Shown here: positions 1 to 6,211 of the stretch, in pieces
Layout: the number at the start of each line of letters is the position of its first letter
Numbering within the stretch: the first letter of the stretch is position 1
Assembly (NCBI GenBank): GCA_012514775.1
Contig: JAAYZQ010000039.1
Location: 1 to 8,360, forward strand
DNA length: 8,360 nucleotides
Source of the DNA: Anaerolineaceae bacterium
Lineage (GTDB): Bacteria > Chloroflexota > Anaerolineae > JAAYZQ01
Direction: 5' to 3'
Notes under the pieces: model-generated
The model's input: only the letters and a program-made list of their open reading frames with translations
Database searches by the model: none
What the model was told of the DNA's origin: nothing
Made by a program: the position numbers and the translations under genes

Positions 1-1
1 C

Positions 2-155
2 AGAGCCGCGCTGAAGCGCGTACTACCAACGGGCAGGTTCGTAGTCGGCGATTCATCGCCCAAGAGCCGCGCTGAAGCGCGTACTACCAACGGGCAGGTT
101 CGTAGTCGGCGATTCATCGCCACAGAGCCGCGCTGAAGCGCGTACTACGAACGGG
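2..155. repeat. Tandem 61-bp array of paired GTAG hairpins (REP/BIME-like)
   Basis: Two 61-bp units (2-62 and 63-123) are identical except for the last two bases. A third copy starts at 124 and loses similarity after about 150. Each full unit holds two hairpins facing each other. The minus-strand one (7-26, 68-87, 129-148) reads GTAG-TA-CGCGC-TTCA-GCGCG, and the plus-strand one (41-60, 102-121) reads GTAG-TC-GGCGA-TTCA-TCGCC. Both are preceded by GTT(C/G). The tetranucleotide and TTCA loop are constant while the stem arms differ and stay complementary. A GTAG (or GGAG) tetranucleotide 5' of a palindrome is the hallmark of REP sequences mobilised by TnpA_REP/RAYT transposases, and inverted REP pairs are called BIMEs. 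No RAYT gene lies in the window. The array may continue upstream of base 1. The repeat structure is certain; the REP assignment is inference. Confidence 0.85.
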
Positions 156-325
156 CTCTCGACAGGCTGCTGGTGGGTCGTTTGACACAGACGTGGGCAT
201 TTGCTCTGGCGCGCTCGTCGGCAGTCGTTTGGACCACGACAGCAGCGCCCTTTCGTGCGTTTCGTGGTCCAGACGCCCGGTACCAGAATGGCACCATGCG
301 TGACAAGTGACCCACTCGCTACTGG
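156..325. other. Gene-free tail downstream of the DUF401 gene
   Basis: No convincing coding region is seen between the REP-like array and the DUF401 stop codon. Short open frames crossing it (for example 201-398 plus and 114-410 minus) have no recognisable motif, are rich in Arg/Pro/Ser, and overlap repeats or the 3' end of the DUF401 gene. The stretch contains the inverted repeat at 226-275 and the heptad repeat at 310-336. Both suggest that repetitive, non-coding DNA has accumulated at this operon end. Confidence 0.55.
226..275. repeat. Long inverted repeat (14-bp arms), possible hairpin at the operon end
   Basis: The left arm CGTTTGGACCACGA (226-239) pairs with the right arm TCGTGGTCCAGACG (262-275). 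Ten inner base pairs are perfect, then one G.T position, then three more pairs, around a 22-base loop. The loop side holds a short direct repeat TTTCGTG (251-257 and 260-266). The element lies about 50 bp beyond the stop of the DUF401 gene, so it could protect or end that transcript. Neither strand has a T-run after the stem, so it is not a canonical intrinsic terminator. An interspersed repeat fragment is the alternative. Confidence 0.6.
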
Positions 326-336
326 CTACTGGCGTA
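310..336. repeat. Degenerate heptad tandem repeat overlapping the DUF401 stop codon
   Basis: Three successive heptads ACCCACT, CGCTACT and GGCTACT (310-330) are followed by a partial GGCGTA. The minus-strand TAG stop of the DUF401 gene (326-328) lies inside the third heptad, so the repeat runs to the very end of the coding region. It is short and could be fortuitous, but it sits next to two other repeats. Confidence 0.4.
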
Positions 337-1537
337 TCACCAGCATAAAGATGCCGGCCAGGACCAGGAGCCCGGCGGCGGGCAGCATGCGCCCGTAGAT
401 GCCCCCCCACTCGGCCTTGAAATAGACGCGGGTCAGCGACAGGCAGAGATGCACGGGCGTGAGCATCAACCCCACCAGCCCCCCGGTGTACGCCAGGAGG
501 CCGTAGCCATTACCCACCACGTCGGGACCCACCAGCGGAAGGACGATGGGAAAGCCGATGGCAAAGGCCGCCACTGCCAGGCCCGTGAGGAACCCCGGCA
601 CAAAGGGCACGGCAAAGACGAGGACGGCCAGGGGAATGCCCAGCTCGGCCAGCGACACCGAGACCGCTTCCACCGCGCCGCTGCTCTCCAGCACGCCGCG
701 AAAGACCATGGCCCCGACGATGATGGGCGCGATGCCCAGGGGCGTCCTGCGCGCCGTCTCCCACAGGCGGCGCGGCCCCAGCCGCTCGACGAGCACCATC
801 AGGGCGATGGTGACGGCCAGCGACAGGATGAGGTCGACCTCCAGGACAACGGACAGGCCCAGCACCAGGAGTATGGGCCACACGCTCTTTAGCAACAGGA
901 CCACCGTCTCGCGCCGCCCGGCCCTGGCCGCGGCCGCCGGCTCGACCTGGCGCGTGCCCGCCAGCCCGAACAGGACACCGCCGGCCAGCGCAGCCAGGAA
1001 GAGGGGCCACTGGGCCAGGGTCAACCGCTGCACGGGCACGTTCATAAGGCCCGCGGCCACGATCAACGACGGGTAGAGGGGAAAGATCGGCTCCATGGCG
1101 TGCCGAAACCAGTAATTCAGAAACGTCCGGTTTTCGCGGTCCACGTTCAGACGGCGGCTGGCCTCGTCGACCATGGGCGCCGAGAACATGGCCCCACCCA
1201 CCATGGGCAGCATGCCGATAAGCATCGGCATGAGGGCCAGCAGCCACCGCGCGTCGGCAAAGAGGTCGCACAAGGAGCGGATGAGCCCCTCCAACTGCAG
1301 CGTGCTGCGCAGGATCTCGCCCAGAAAGGTGATGAGCAGGACGATGGCCACCAGCCGCAGCGTGAGGGGGTCCACGGCGGCCTGGACCGCGTCCAGGGCC
1401 AGGCTGCCCGCCGGTTGGCCAAAGAACCAGCCGGTGACCGCCGACGCCAGGAGCAGCACCAGCCCCAGGTTCCAACGAAAGCGCAGGAGGACCACGATAA
1501 AGGCCAGGATACCGGCCAGCTTGAGGAGGGTCAGCAC
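326..1537 (-). CDS. DUF401 family integral membrane protein (putative transporter)
   Basis: This 403-residue, strongly hydrophobic protein has about ten predicted membrane segments and no soluble domain. It matches what is known of the DUF401 family: an N-terminal helix pair, then the signature PMLIGMLPMVGGAMFSAP (residues 104-121), then NYWFRHAMEPIFPLYP (141-156). A second half has FVPGFLTGL (312-320) and TPVHLCLSLTRVYF (360-373). The two halves, each with a Pro/Gly-rich re-entrant-like stretch, recall GntP/ion-transporter-type permeases. Family members have no proven substrate, so transport is inference. The start is GTG at 1537, separated from the upstream HD gene's TAG by a single base (1538), with AGGA (minus strand) about 8 bases ahead. 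Translational coupling is likely. It appears to be the second gene of a minus-strand operon driven from about 2176-2204. Length is normal for the family and the gene looks intact. Confidence 0.88.
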   Translation of the reverse strand: MLTLLKLAGILAFIVVLLRFRWNLGLVLLLASAVTGWFFGQPAGSLALDAVQAAVDPLTLRLVAIVLLITFLGEILRSTLQLEGLIRSLCDLFADARWLLALMPMLIGMLPMVGGAMFSAPMVDEASRRLNVDRENRTFLNYWFRHAMEPIFPLYPSLIVAAGLMNVPVQRLTLAQWPLFLAALAGGVLFGLAGTRQVEPAAAARAGRRETVVLLLKSVWPILLVLGLSVVLEVDLILSLAVTIALMVLVERLGPRRLWETARRTPLGIAPIIVGAMVFRGVLESSGAVEAVSVSLAELGIPLAVLVFAVPFVPGFLTGLAVAAFAIGFPIVLPLVGPDVVGNGYGLLAYTGGLVGLMLTPVHLCLSLTRVYFKAEWGGIYGRMLPAAGLLVLAGIFMLVIRQ

Positions 1538-1538
1538 A

Positions 1539-2125
1539 CTAGCGGTCCTCGCCGGCCGCGATGGCCTCTTCCAGGGCGTCTACGGCTCGATCCAGCTCGT
1601 CGGCCAGGGGATGTGCGGCCAGGCGCTCGCGGACGATCTCGGCCACGCTCTCGTAGAACCAGAGGGATTGGTCCGGCCCCGCGAAAACCTGGACCAGTGG
1701 GCCGGGCCATGCTCGGCCAGGCCGGCGAGAAGGCTGCGCACCGTGTGCAGCGTGTCGGCGGCCTTGACCGCCACGGCGTCGGCGCTGGCGCGCTCCAGTT
1801 GGTGCAGAACCTCCCGCTTGCGGGTCTCCCACGAGCGCTCGACGCCGTTCTCTCGCTTGCGCTCCGTCAGGGCCGAGACCATGGCCGCCACCGCCGGCCC
1901 GAAGGCGGCCTCGACCTCCACCAGGGGCAGGTCCTGGTCTTCGACGGCGTCGTGCAGCAGGCCGGCGATGGCCAGATCCTCGCCAAAGCCGTGGCGGATG
2001 AGAATGACCGAGACGTGGGCCAGGTGCACGATGTACGGGACATCACTCGCCTTGCGCGTCTGATCGCGGTGCGTCCGGGCAGCCATGGCCAGCGCTGCCT
2101 CGTAGCGCTCGGAATACGCTTCCAT
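1539..2125 (-). CDS. HD-domain, (p)ppGpp-hydrolase-like protein with an apparent frameshift
   Basis: The N-terminal 147 codons encode a metal-dependent HD hydrolase domain like that of RelA/SpoT and small alarmone hydrolases (MESH1). They show TRKASDVPYIVHL (residues 23-35, with H34), LLHDAVED (56-63, with H58-D59 as the HD pair and E62-D63), and KAADTLHT (121-128, with D124). The residue four after D124 is Thr, where the family usually has Asn (ADxLHN). After ...HWSRF (to F147) the frame breaks: the ATG frame continues as Arg/Pro/Ser-rich residues to a stop at 1580. The expected C-terminus (AGPDQSLWFYESVAEI...) is in another frame and ends at 1539. One base missing from the four-T run (minus strand; 1684-1687) would restore a 195-residue protein. 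The ATG at 2125 has a strong AGGAGG at 2135-2140, 9 bases away. It is the first gene of the operon with DUF401. The substrate is unproven. Confidence 0.82.
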
Positions 2126-2175
2126 TGTGCAGATCCTCCTACGGGTCTGCTCCCTCTGTCGGGGGGCAGGCCCGC

Positions 2176-2204
2176 ATTATAGCACCGAACAGGATGCGGC
2201 GCAA
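2176..2204 (-). promoter_or_regulatory. Sigma70-type promoter for the HD/DUF401 operon
   Basis: On the minus strand, TTGCGC (2204-2199) is followed by a 17-bp spacer and a perfect TATAAT (2181-2176). TGC directly ahead of the -10 makes it an extended -10 promoter. Transcription would begin near 2169, giving a leader of about 44 bases with AGGAGG (2140-2135) before the ATG at 2125. The -35 matches consensus only in TTG. Confidence 0.72.
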
Positions 2205-2250
2205 CGGAGCGCGGGTTCCGGGCAGCAAGCCGGTGATATGGCGCGCCTCT

Positions 2251-2276
2251 CCGGTTTTGCCAGGCGGCCGGTTTTG
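2251..2276 (+). repeat. Direct repeat CCGGTTTTG, period 17, within the promoter
   Basis: Two exact 9-base copies lie at 2251-2259 and 2268-2276. The first overlaps the -35 hexamer and the second fills the spacer of the plus-strand promoter. Their centres are 17 bp apart, about 1.6 helical turns. They could be a paired regulator site, but the motif is short and no regulator gene is adjacent. Confidence 0.35.
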
Positions 2277-2285
2277 TGGTATACA
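2257..2285 (+). promoter_or_regulatory. Sigma70-type promoter for the plus-strand glycosyltransferase operon
   Basis: TTGCCA (2257-2262, five of six to TTGACA) is followed by a 17-bp spacer and TATACA (2280-2285, four of six to TATAAT). Transcription would begin near 2292, leaving about 25 bases before the ATG at 2317. It lies back-to-back with the HD/DUF401 promoter, so the two operons share one divergent control region of about 190 bp. Confidence 0.6.
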
Positions 2286-2316
2286 TAGGTGGGCAATCTC
2301 AGCGGATGGGCAGGGC

Positions 2317-2823
2317 ATGACCGGCGATACACAACGGTTCTGGTACCCCTTTACGGCGACAACGGTCATCGCCCGCCGGCTGGCGCCCCTGCTGCTCGTG
2401 ACCCTGGGTGCCGGGCTCATCATCTGGGCCGGGCGCGAGTTCTACTTCTGGCGGCGCCCCTGGGCCGTGCTGCCCGAGCTGTTCCTGGGCCTGCTGACCT
2501 GGGTGTCGGCGCTCTATTTCTGGACCCTCCTGCCCGAGGTGCACGCCGGGGAAGGGGGGCTGGCGGTGCGGCGCCTGGGCCCCATCTGGCAGCGCTGGAC
2601 CTGGGACCAGGTGGCCGGGCTGCACAAGGCAGCCAGCATCGACCTCCTGGGCTGGAGCGAGTCGTTTTACACGGTGTCTGTCTGGCGCCCCCTGGCCGGC
2701 AGGCGGGGACGCACGCGGCGGGCATGGCATCGCCGCCCCGTGCGCGCCTTTCGCTTTTCGGGACACATTCGCAACTGCGAGCGCCTCGTCACACTGATCG
2801 GAGAGCGGCTGCAAGAGGTGTAG
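2317..2823 (+). CDS. Small two-helix membrane protein with PH-like C-terminal domain
   Basis: This is a 168-residue protein of unknown function. It has two hydrophobic segments (about residues 21-38 and 52-70) joined by a short Arg/Trp-rich turn. A cytosolic-looking tail follows (about 73-168), with alternating strands (GEGGLAVRRLGPIWQRWTW, 78-96) and a closing amphipathic helix (NCERLVTLIGERLQEV). This arrangement, two helices then a beta-rich part ending in a helix, resembles bacterial PH-like membrane proteins; I cannot assign a named family. The frame is open from further upstream, but ATG 2317 is chosen because it lies just downstream of the promoter at 2257-2285 and begins a normal N-terminus. 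Its ribosome site (GCAGGG) is weak. It ends 6 bases before the DUF2723 gene and supplies that gene's Shine-Dalgarno (AGAGGTG, 2813-2819), so it is probably co-expressed with it. Confidence 0.72.
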   Translation: MTGDTQRFWYPFTATTVIARRLAPLLLVTLGAGLIIWAGREFYFWRRPWAVLPELFLGLLTWVSALYFWTLLPEVHAGEGGLAVRRLGPIWQRWTWDQVAGLHKAASIDLLGWSESFYTVSVWRPLAGRRGRTRRAWHRRPVRAFRFSGHIRNCERLVTLIGERLQEV

Positions 2824-2829
2824 CACAAC

Positions 2830-4776
2830 ATGGCCGTCCACGGGTCCCCCATTACCCCGGCTGCTCCTGCACCGCGGGCCAGGGCGACAGGCCTGGTCCG
2901 CTGGCTGTCCCTGGCGCTCTTTGCCTCTACCCTGGCCGTGTACGTCAGCACCCTGGCGCCCGGCGTATTGGGCGGCGACGTGGGCGAGCTCCAGTTCGTG
3001 CCCCACATCCTCGGGCTGCCCCATCCCACCGGCACCCCCCTGTTCCTGCTGGTGGGCAAGCTGTGGACCATGCTTCCCCTGGCCTCGTCGGTGGCCCGGC
3101 GCATGAACCTGCTCTCGGCTGTGGCCGCCAGCCTGGCCCTCGTCGTCGTCTCGCGCACCCTGTCGCGGCCCCTGCCCGGGCTCCTGGCCGCCCTCAGCCT
3201 GGCCTTTGCCCCCACCTTCTGGGAACAGGCAACCATGGCCGACAAGTACGCCTTTAACGCCCTGCTGGTGGCCCTGGTCCTCTATTTCGCCGTCCGCTGG
3301 GCCGAGACGGCCTCTCCCTCGGCCCTCAACGGGCTGGCCCTGTCCTTTGGCCTCAGCCTGGCGCACCACCGCACCAACGTGCTGTTCGCCCCGGCGCTGC
3401 TGGCCCTGGCCTGGTGGCGCACCCGCCCGATCCTGCCCCGCGTCCGCGCCCTATCCAGGGAGGACGGCCGCCGGCTGCTGCACCTGGCCGCCCTGCTCCT
3501 GCTGCCGCTGCTCCTGTACCTCTATCTGCCGTGGGCCGAGGCGCGCAACCTGCCCCCGGGCACCTGGCACCCGAGGAGCCTGGAGGACTGGTATCACTAT
3601 ATCATGGATACCGGGCAGATCGGCTACGTCTATGTCGATCCGGCCGATCTCGGCGAGCGCCTCGTGTTCTACGCCCGCACGCTGCAAGGGGACGTGGGCT
3701 GGCTCGGCGTCGCCCTGGGCCTGTGCGGCCTTGCCAGCCTGCTGCGCCGCCGCCCGGCCATCGGCCTCTTTTTGCTGGTCATCGCCGGCCTGGAGGCCTT
3801 TCTGGCGGCCAACCACCACGTGCCGCGCCACTGGGTCTACTTCATCCCCTCGTTTCTCATCTTTGCCCTCTGGATCGGCGAGGGGGGCGAGGCCCTGGCC
3901 GGCGCGGCCGGCCGGCTCCTGCCGCGTCTGTCCATCCTGCGGCCCCTCCTGCTGGCGGCGGCCATGCTGGCGGTGCTGGCGCCCATGCCCGCCCGCTACG
4001 AAGCCTTTCGCACCGCCCACGAGGGCGCCGGCACCCTCGACATCTGGCGCCAGACCCTGAAGCAGGGGCGTATGGCCGAGCGCATCGGCCAGGCCATCGC
4101 CGCCGTGGACCACGACGCCATCATCCTGGGCGACTGGGAACAGGCCACGCCCCTGTGGTACTACCAGCAGGTGGAGGGCTGGCGCCCCGACGTCCAGGTG
4201 ATCTATCCCGTGGAGCGCCTGGCCGAAGCGGCGGCCACCGGCCGGCCCCTCTACCTGGCACGCACGGCGCCCGGCCTGGCCGACACCTGGCATCCCTCCA
4301 ACGCCGGCCCCCTCATCGCCTTGCAGCCCGCGCCCAACAGCGAGCTGCCGGAGGGGATCTCGCCCATCGGCCTGCGCCTGGGAAACGCCTTCGAGCTGGC
4401 CGGCTGCCGGGCGGAGGGGACGCAATTTCGCCCGCCGGCCGTCGTGCCCCTGACCCTCTACTGGCGCGCCCTGGAGGCGCCGGGCTACGATTATTCCGTG
4501 TCGCTGCGCTTCCTCGACGGCGCCGGGCAAGAGCTGCTGCGCGTCGACAGCCAGCACCCCGTTCTTGGCACCTATCCCACCTCCCGCTGGACGGCGGGGG
4601 AGGTGGTCGGCGACTACTACGAGATCCAGTTGCCCGCGGACCTGGCGGCGGGGACCTACCGCTGGGGCGTGATCCTGTATCGCACGCTGCCCGACGGCGG
4701 CTGGGAGAACCTGGAGGTGGCCGGCACCGGCCAGGAGCTGGCCGTAGGGGGCACCATCGAGGTGTTGCCGCGCTAG
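2830..4776 (+). CDS. DUF2723 family (TMEM260-like) membrane glycosyltransferase
   Basis: This 648-residue polytopic protein has a short Pro/Ala-rich cytosolic start, then about nine membrane helices (residues 25-390), then a large extracytoplasmic part. The first loop carries GGDVGELQFVPHILGLPHPTG (starting at residue 48), with acidic D50 and E53 followed by HP(T)G. This is the DUF2723 signature and corresponds to the catalytic loop of GT-C enzymes using lipid-linked sugars. FAPTFWEQATMADKYAFNA (126-144) and LAHHRTN (177-183) are also typical. Human TMEM260 in this family is a protein O-mannosyltransferase, so polyprenyl-phosphate-sugar-dependent transfer to protein or glycan is likely, with the acceptor unknown. 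Residues about 510-648 form a predicted beta-sandwich (VVPLTLYWRALEAPGYDYSV, 537-556; TYPTSRWTAGEVV, 581-593) of the kind often fused to Chloroflexota glycosyltransferases. ATG 2830 is preceded by AGAGGTG 10 bases upstream. Confidence 0.87.
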   Translation: MAVHGSPITPAAPAPRARATGLVRWLSLALFASTLAVYVSTLAPGVLGGDVGELQFVPHILGLPHPTGTPLFLLVGKLWTMLPLASSVARRMNLLSAVAASLALVVVSRTLSRPLPGLLAALSLAFAPTFWEQATMADKYAFNALLVALVLYFAVRWAETASPSALNGLALSFGLSLAHHRTNVLFAPALLALAWWRTRPILPRVRALSREDGRRLLHLAALLLLPLLLYLYLPWAEARNLPPGTWHPRSLEDWYHYIMDTGQIGYVYVDPADLGERLVFYARTLQGDVGWLGVALGLCGLASLLRRRPAIGLFLLVIAGLEAFLAANHHVPRHWVYFIPSFLIFALWIGEGGEALAGAAGRLLPRLSILRPLLLAAAMLAVLAPMPARYEAFRTAHEGAGTLDIWRQTLKQGRMAERIGQAIAAVDHDAIILGDWEQATPLWYYQQVEGWRPDVQVIYPVERLAEAAATGRPLYLARTAPGLADTWHPSNAGPLIALQPAPNSELPEGISPIGLRLGNAFELAGCRAEGTQFRPPAVVPLTLYWRALEAPGYDYSVSLRFLDGAGQELLRVDSQHPVLGTYPTSRWTAGEVVGDYYEIQLPADLAAGTYRWGVILYRTLPDGGWENLEVAGTGQELAVGGTIEVLPR

Positions 4777-4778
4777 CA

Positions 4779-4821
4779 GGGGCCCACGCCCCGTTGCGGG
4801 CATGGCGCCCGGGCAGGCGCC
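4779..4821. terminator. Possible bidirectional terminator hairpins between convergent genes
   Basis: The 60-bp gap between the convergent DUF2723 and kinase genes holds two GC stems. One is GGGGC-CCAC-GCCCC (4779-4792). The other is GGCGCC-CGGGCA-GGCGCC (4804-4821), whose arms are also palindromic. Neither strand has a T-tract, so this is not a textbook intrinsic terminator. The position between two stop codons is the main support. Confidence 0.35.
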
Positions 4822-4836
4822 GCGAGGGAGGCGTCC

Positions 4837-6207
4837 TTAGCGGCGGGCCGCCAGCAGGGCCGCGCCCACCGCGGCCGCCTCGCGGTGGGCGGCCGGCTCC
4901 ACGGGCAGGCCGAACCGCTGGCCCACGATCTCCAGGAGGAGGAGATTGCGCTCCACGACGCCGCCGGCGGCGACGACCCGGGCCCCGCCCCCGCCGGGGC
5001 CGGCCTCGCCATAGAGATCGCGCAGCTCGTCCACGAGCCCGACGAGGGTCGCCCGCGCCAGAGCCCCCAGCGCCATGTTGTCGACGGTGATGTCCTCGAT
5101 GGCCCCGCCCCGCACCGACGGATCGCCGCGCACGCCCAGGAACGTGGTCCGCACCTGCAACCCCCCGGTGTCGGGGGTCGACGCGGCCAGGGCGTTCAGC
5201 CGGCGGTAGACCGCTTCCTCGCCGGCCTCCAGCCCAAACTCGGCCAGCCAGGCGCGGAGCGTGCGGTTCAGCCAGGCATAGGCCGCGCCGCCGCACAGGC
5301 TGGCACCCACCCGCAGCGCGCCGCTCCCCGGCAGGGGCCGCGTCTCGACCCGCTCGCCCGGAGGCTCGAAGGCCGGCACGGCCCAGCACACCTGGCCCCC
5401 GGTGCCAAGGTTGACCAGGACCGTGCCCTCCGGGTCGGGCACGCTTCCCAGGAAGCTGGCCTGGGTGTCGCCCACGGGGTTGAACACCGGCAGGCCCGCC
5501 GGCAGGCCGGTCGCCCGGGCCGCTTCTCCCGACAGCCCGCCCAGCGCCTCGCCGGCGGGCCGCACCGGGGGCAAGAGGCGGGCGGGCAGGCCCAGGCGGT
5601 CGACGAACGCCTCGCTCCAGGAGCCGCGCACCAGGTCGTAAATGCCCCAGCTTGCCGCAAAGGTGGGGTCGGTGGCGGGCCGGCCGCCGGTGAGCCGCGC
5701 CGCGACCCAGCCGGCGGCGGTGCAGGCCCAGTCAGCGGCGTCGGGCAGCGCGCCGCGCCGCACCAGCCAGAAGAGCGTGGCCGCCCCGTAACCGTGCTGG
5801 ATGCGGCAGCCGTTGGGCCGCCAGTCCAGGCCGGCCACAGCCTCGCGGGCCATCTCCAGGGCCGTGCGCCCGGAGGGGTCGTCTCCCGGCTCGGAGGTCC
5901 GCCGATCCTGCCAGGAGATCAAGGGGGTGAGGGCCTCGCCCCGGGCGTCGACGCACAGCAGCCCGTGCTTTTGCCCCGTGAGGGCAATTCCCTCGGGGGG
6001 GCCTCCGGCGCCGGCGGCGGCCAGCTCGGCCAGCACCTCCCGCGACAGGGCGAGGAGGCGGTTGGGATCCTCCTCGGCGCGCGTGGCCGGCAGCCGGGGC
6101 CGCGCCGCGTCGTTGCGCCGCCGCGCCACCTGCCGCACCCGGCCCGCACCGGCGTCCCAGGCCACGCCGGTGACCGTCGTCGTGCCCACGTCCAACCCGA
6201 TGATCAC
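4837..6207 (-). CDS. FGGY carbohydrate kinase, sedoheptulokinase-like
   Basis: This 456-residue cytosolic ATP-dependent sugar kinase has two actin-like (ASKHA) domains. The first phosphate loop is GLDVGTTT (residues 4-11). ALTGQKHGLL (75-84) and SWQDRR (98-103) form the sugar site, followed by GYGAATLFWL (139-148) and AASWGIYDL (184-192). VGDTQAS (245-251) carries the expected catalytic base D247. NLGTGGQ (266-272) is the ATP-side phosphate loop, and the C-terminal AAGGVVERN (413-421) and AAAVGAALLA (444-453) match the adenine-binding region. GQxHG, WQDxR, GYGxATxFW, AASWG and GDxQAS together match sedoheptulokinase better than xylulokinase or glycerol kinase, so sedoheptulose to sedoheptulose-7-phosphate is the best guess. 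Another keto sugar remains possible. The start is GTG 6207, only 4 bp after the GT2 stop, so the genes are co-transcribed. Length and motifs are complete. Confidence 0.87.
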   Translation of the reverse strand: MIIGLDVGTTTVTGVAWDAGAGRVRQVARRRNDAARPRLPATRAEEDPNRLLALSREVLAELAAAGAGGPPEGIALTGQKHGLLCVDARGEALTPLISWQDRRTSEPGDDPSGRTALEMAREAVAGLDWRPNGCRIQHGYGAATLFWLVRRGALPDAADWACTAAGWVAARLTGGRPATDPTFAASWGIYDLVRGSWSEAFVDRLGLPARLLPPVRPAGEALGGLSGEAARATGLPAGLPVFNPVGDTQASFLGSVPDPEGTVLVNLGTGGQVCWAVPAFEPPGERVETRPLPGSGALRVGASLCGGAAYAWLNRTLRAWLAEFGLEAGEEAVYRRLNALAASTPDTGGLQVRTTFLGVRGDPSVRGGAIEDITVDNMALGALARATLVGLVDELRDLYGEAGPGGGGARVVAAGGVVERNLLLLEIVGQRFGLPVEPAAHREAAAVGAALLAARR

Positions 6208-6211
6208 GGCC

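Noticed and set aside
1..155. CRISPR array
   Set aside because: The repeated unit is 61 bp with no unique spacers: the whole unit, including the middle, is nearly identical between copies. There are no cas genes.
201..398. Small 65-codon plus-strand gene
   Set aside because: It overlaps the inverted repeat, the heptads and the DUF401 3' end, lacks a ribosome site, and is Arg/Pro/Ser-rich without any motif.
1680..1692. Programmed ribosomal frameshift in the HD gene
   Set aside because: The site reads AGG TTT TCG in frame and does not form a canonical X-XXY-YYZ slippery heptamer. Four T's are too few for typical transcriptional slippage, so a simple base loss is more economical.
2299..3369. 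Long minus-strand open frame of 356 codons opposite the DUF2723 operon
   Set aside because: It is very rich in Gly, Gln, Arg and His, has no family motif, and lies antisense to two genes with clear domain signatures. Long antisense frames are expected in GC-rich DNA.
3451..4803. Minus-strand open frame of 450 codons opposite the glycosyltransferase
   Set aside because: It is antisense to a well-matched DUF2723 protein, with Gly/Gln/His/Arg-biased low-information sequence and no recognisable domain.
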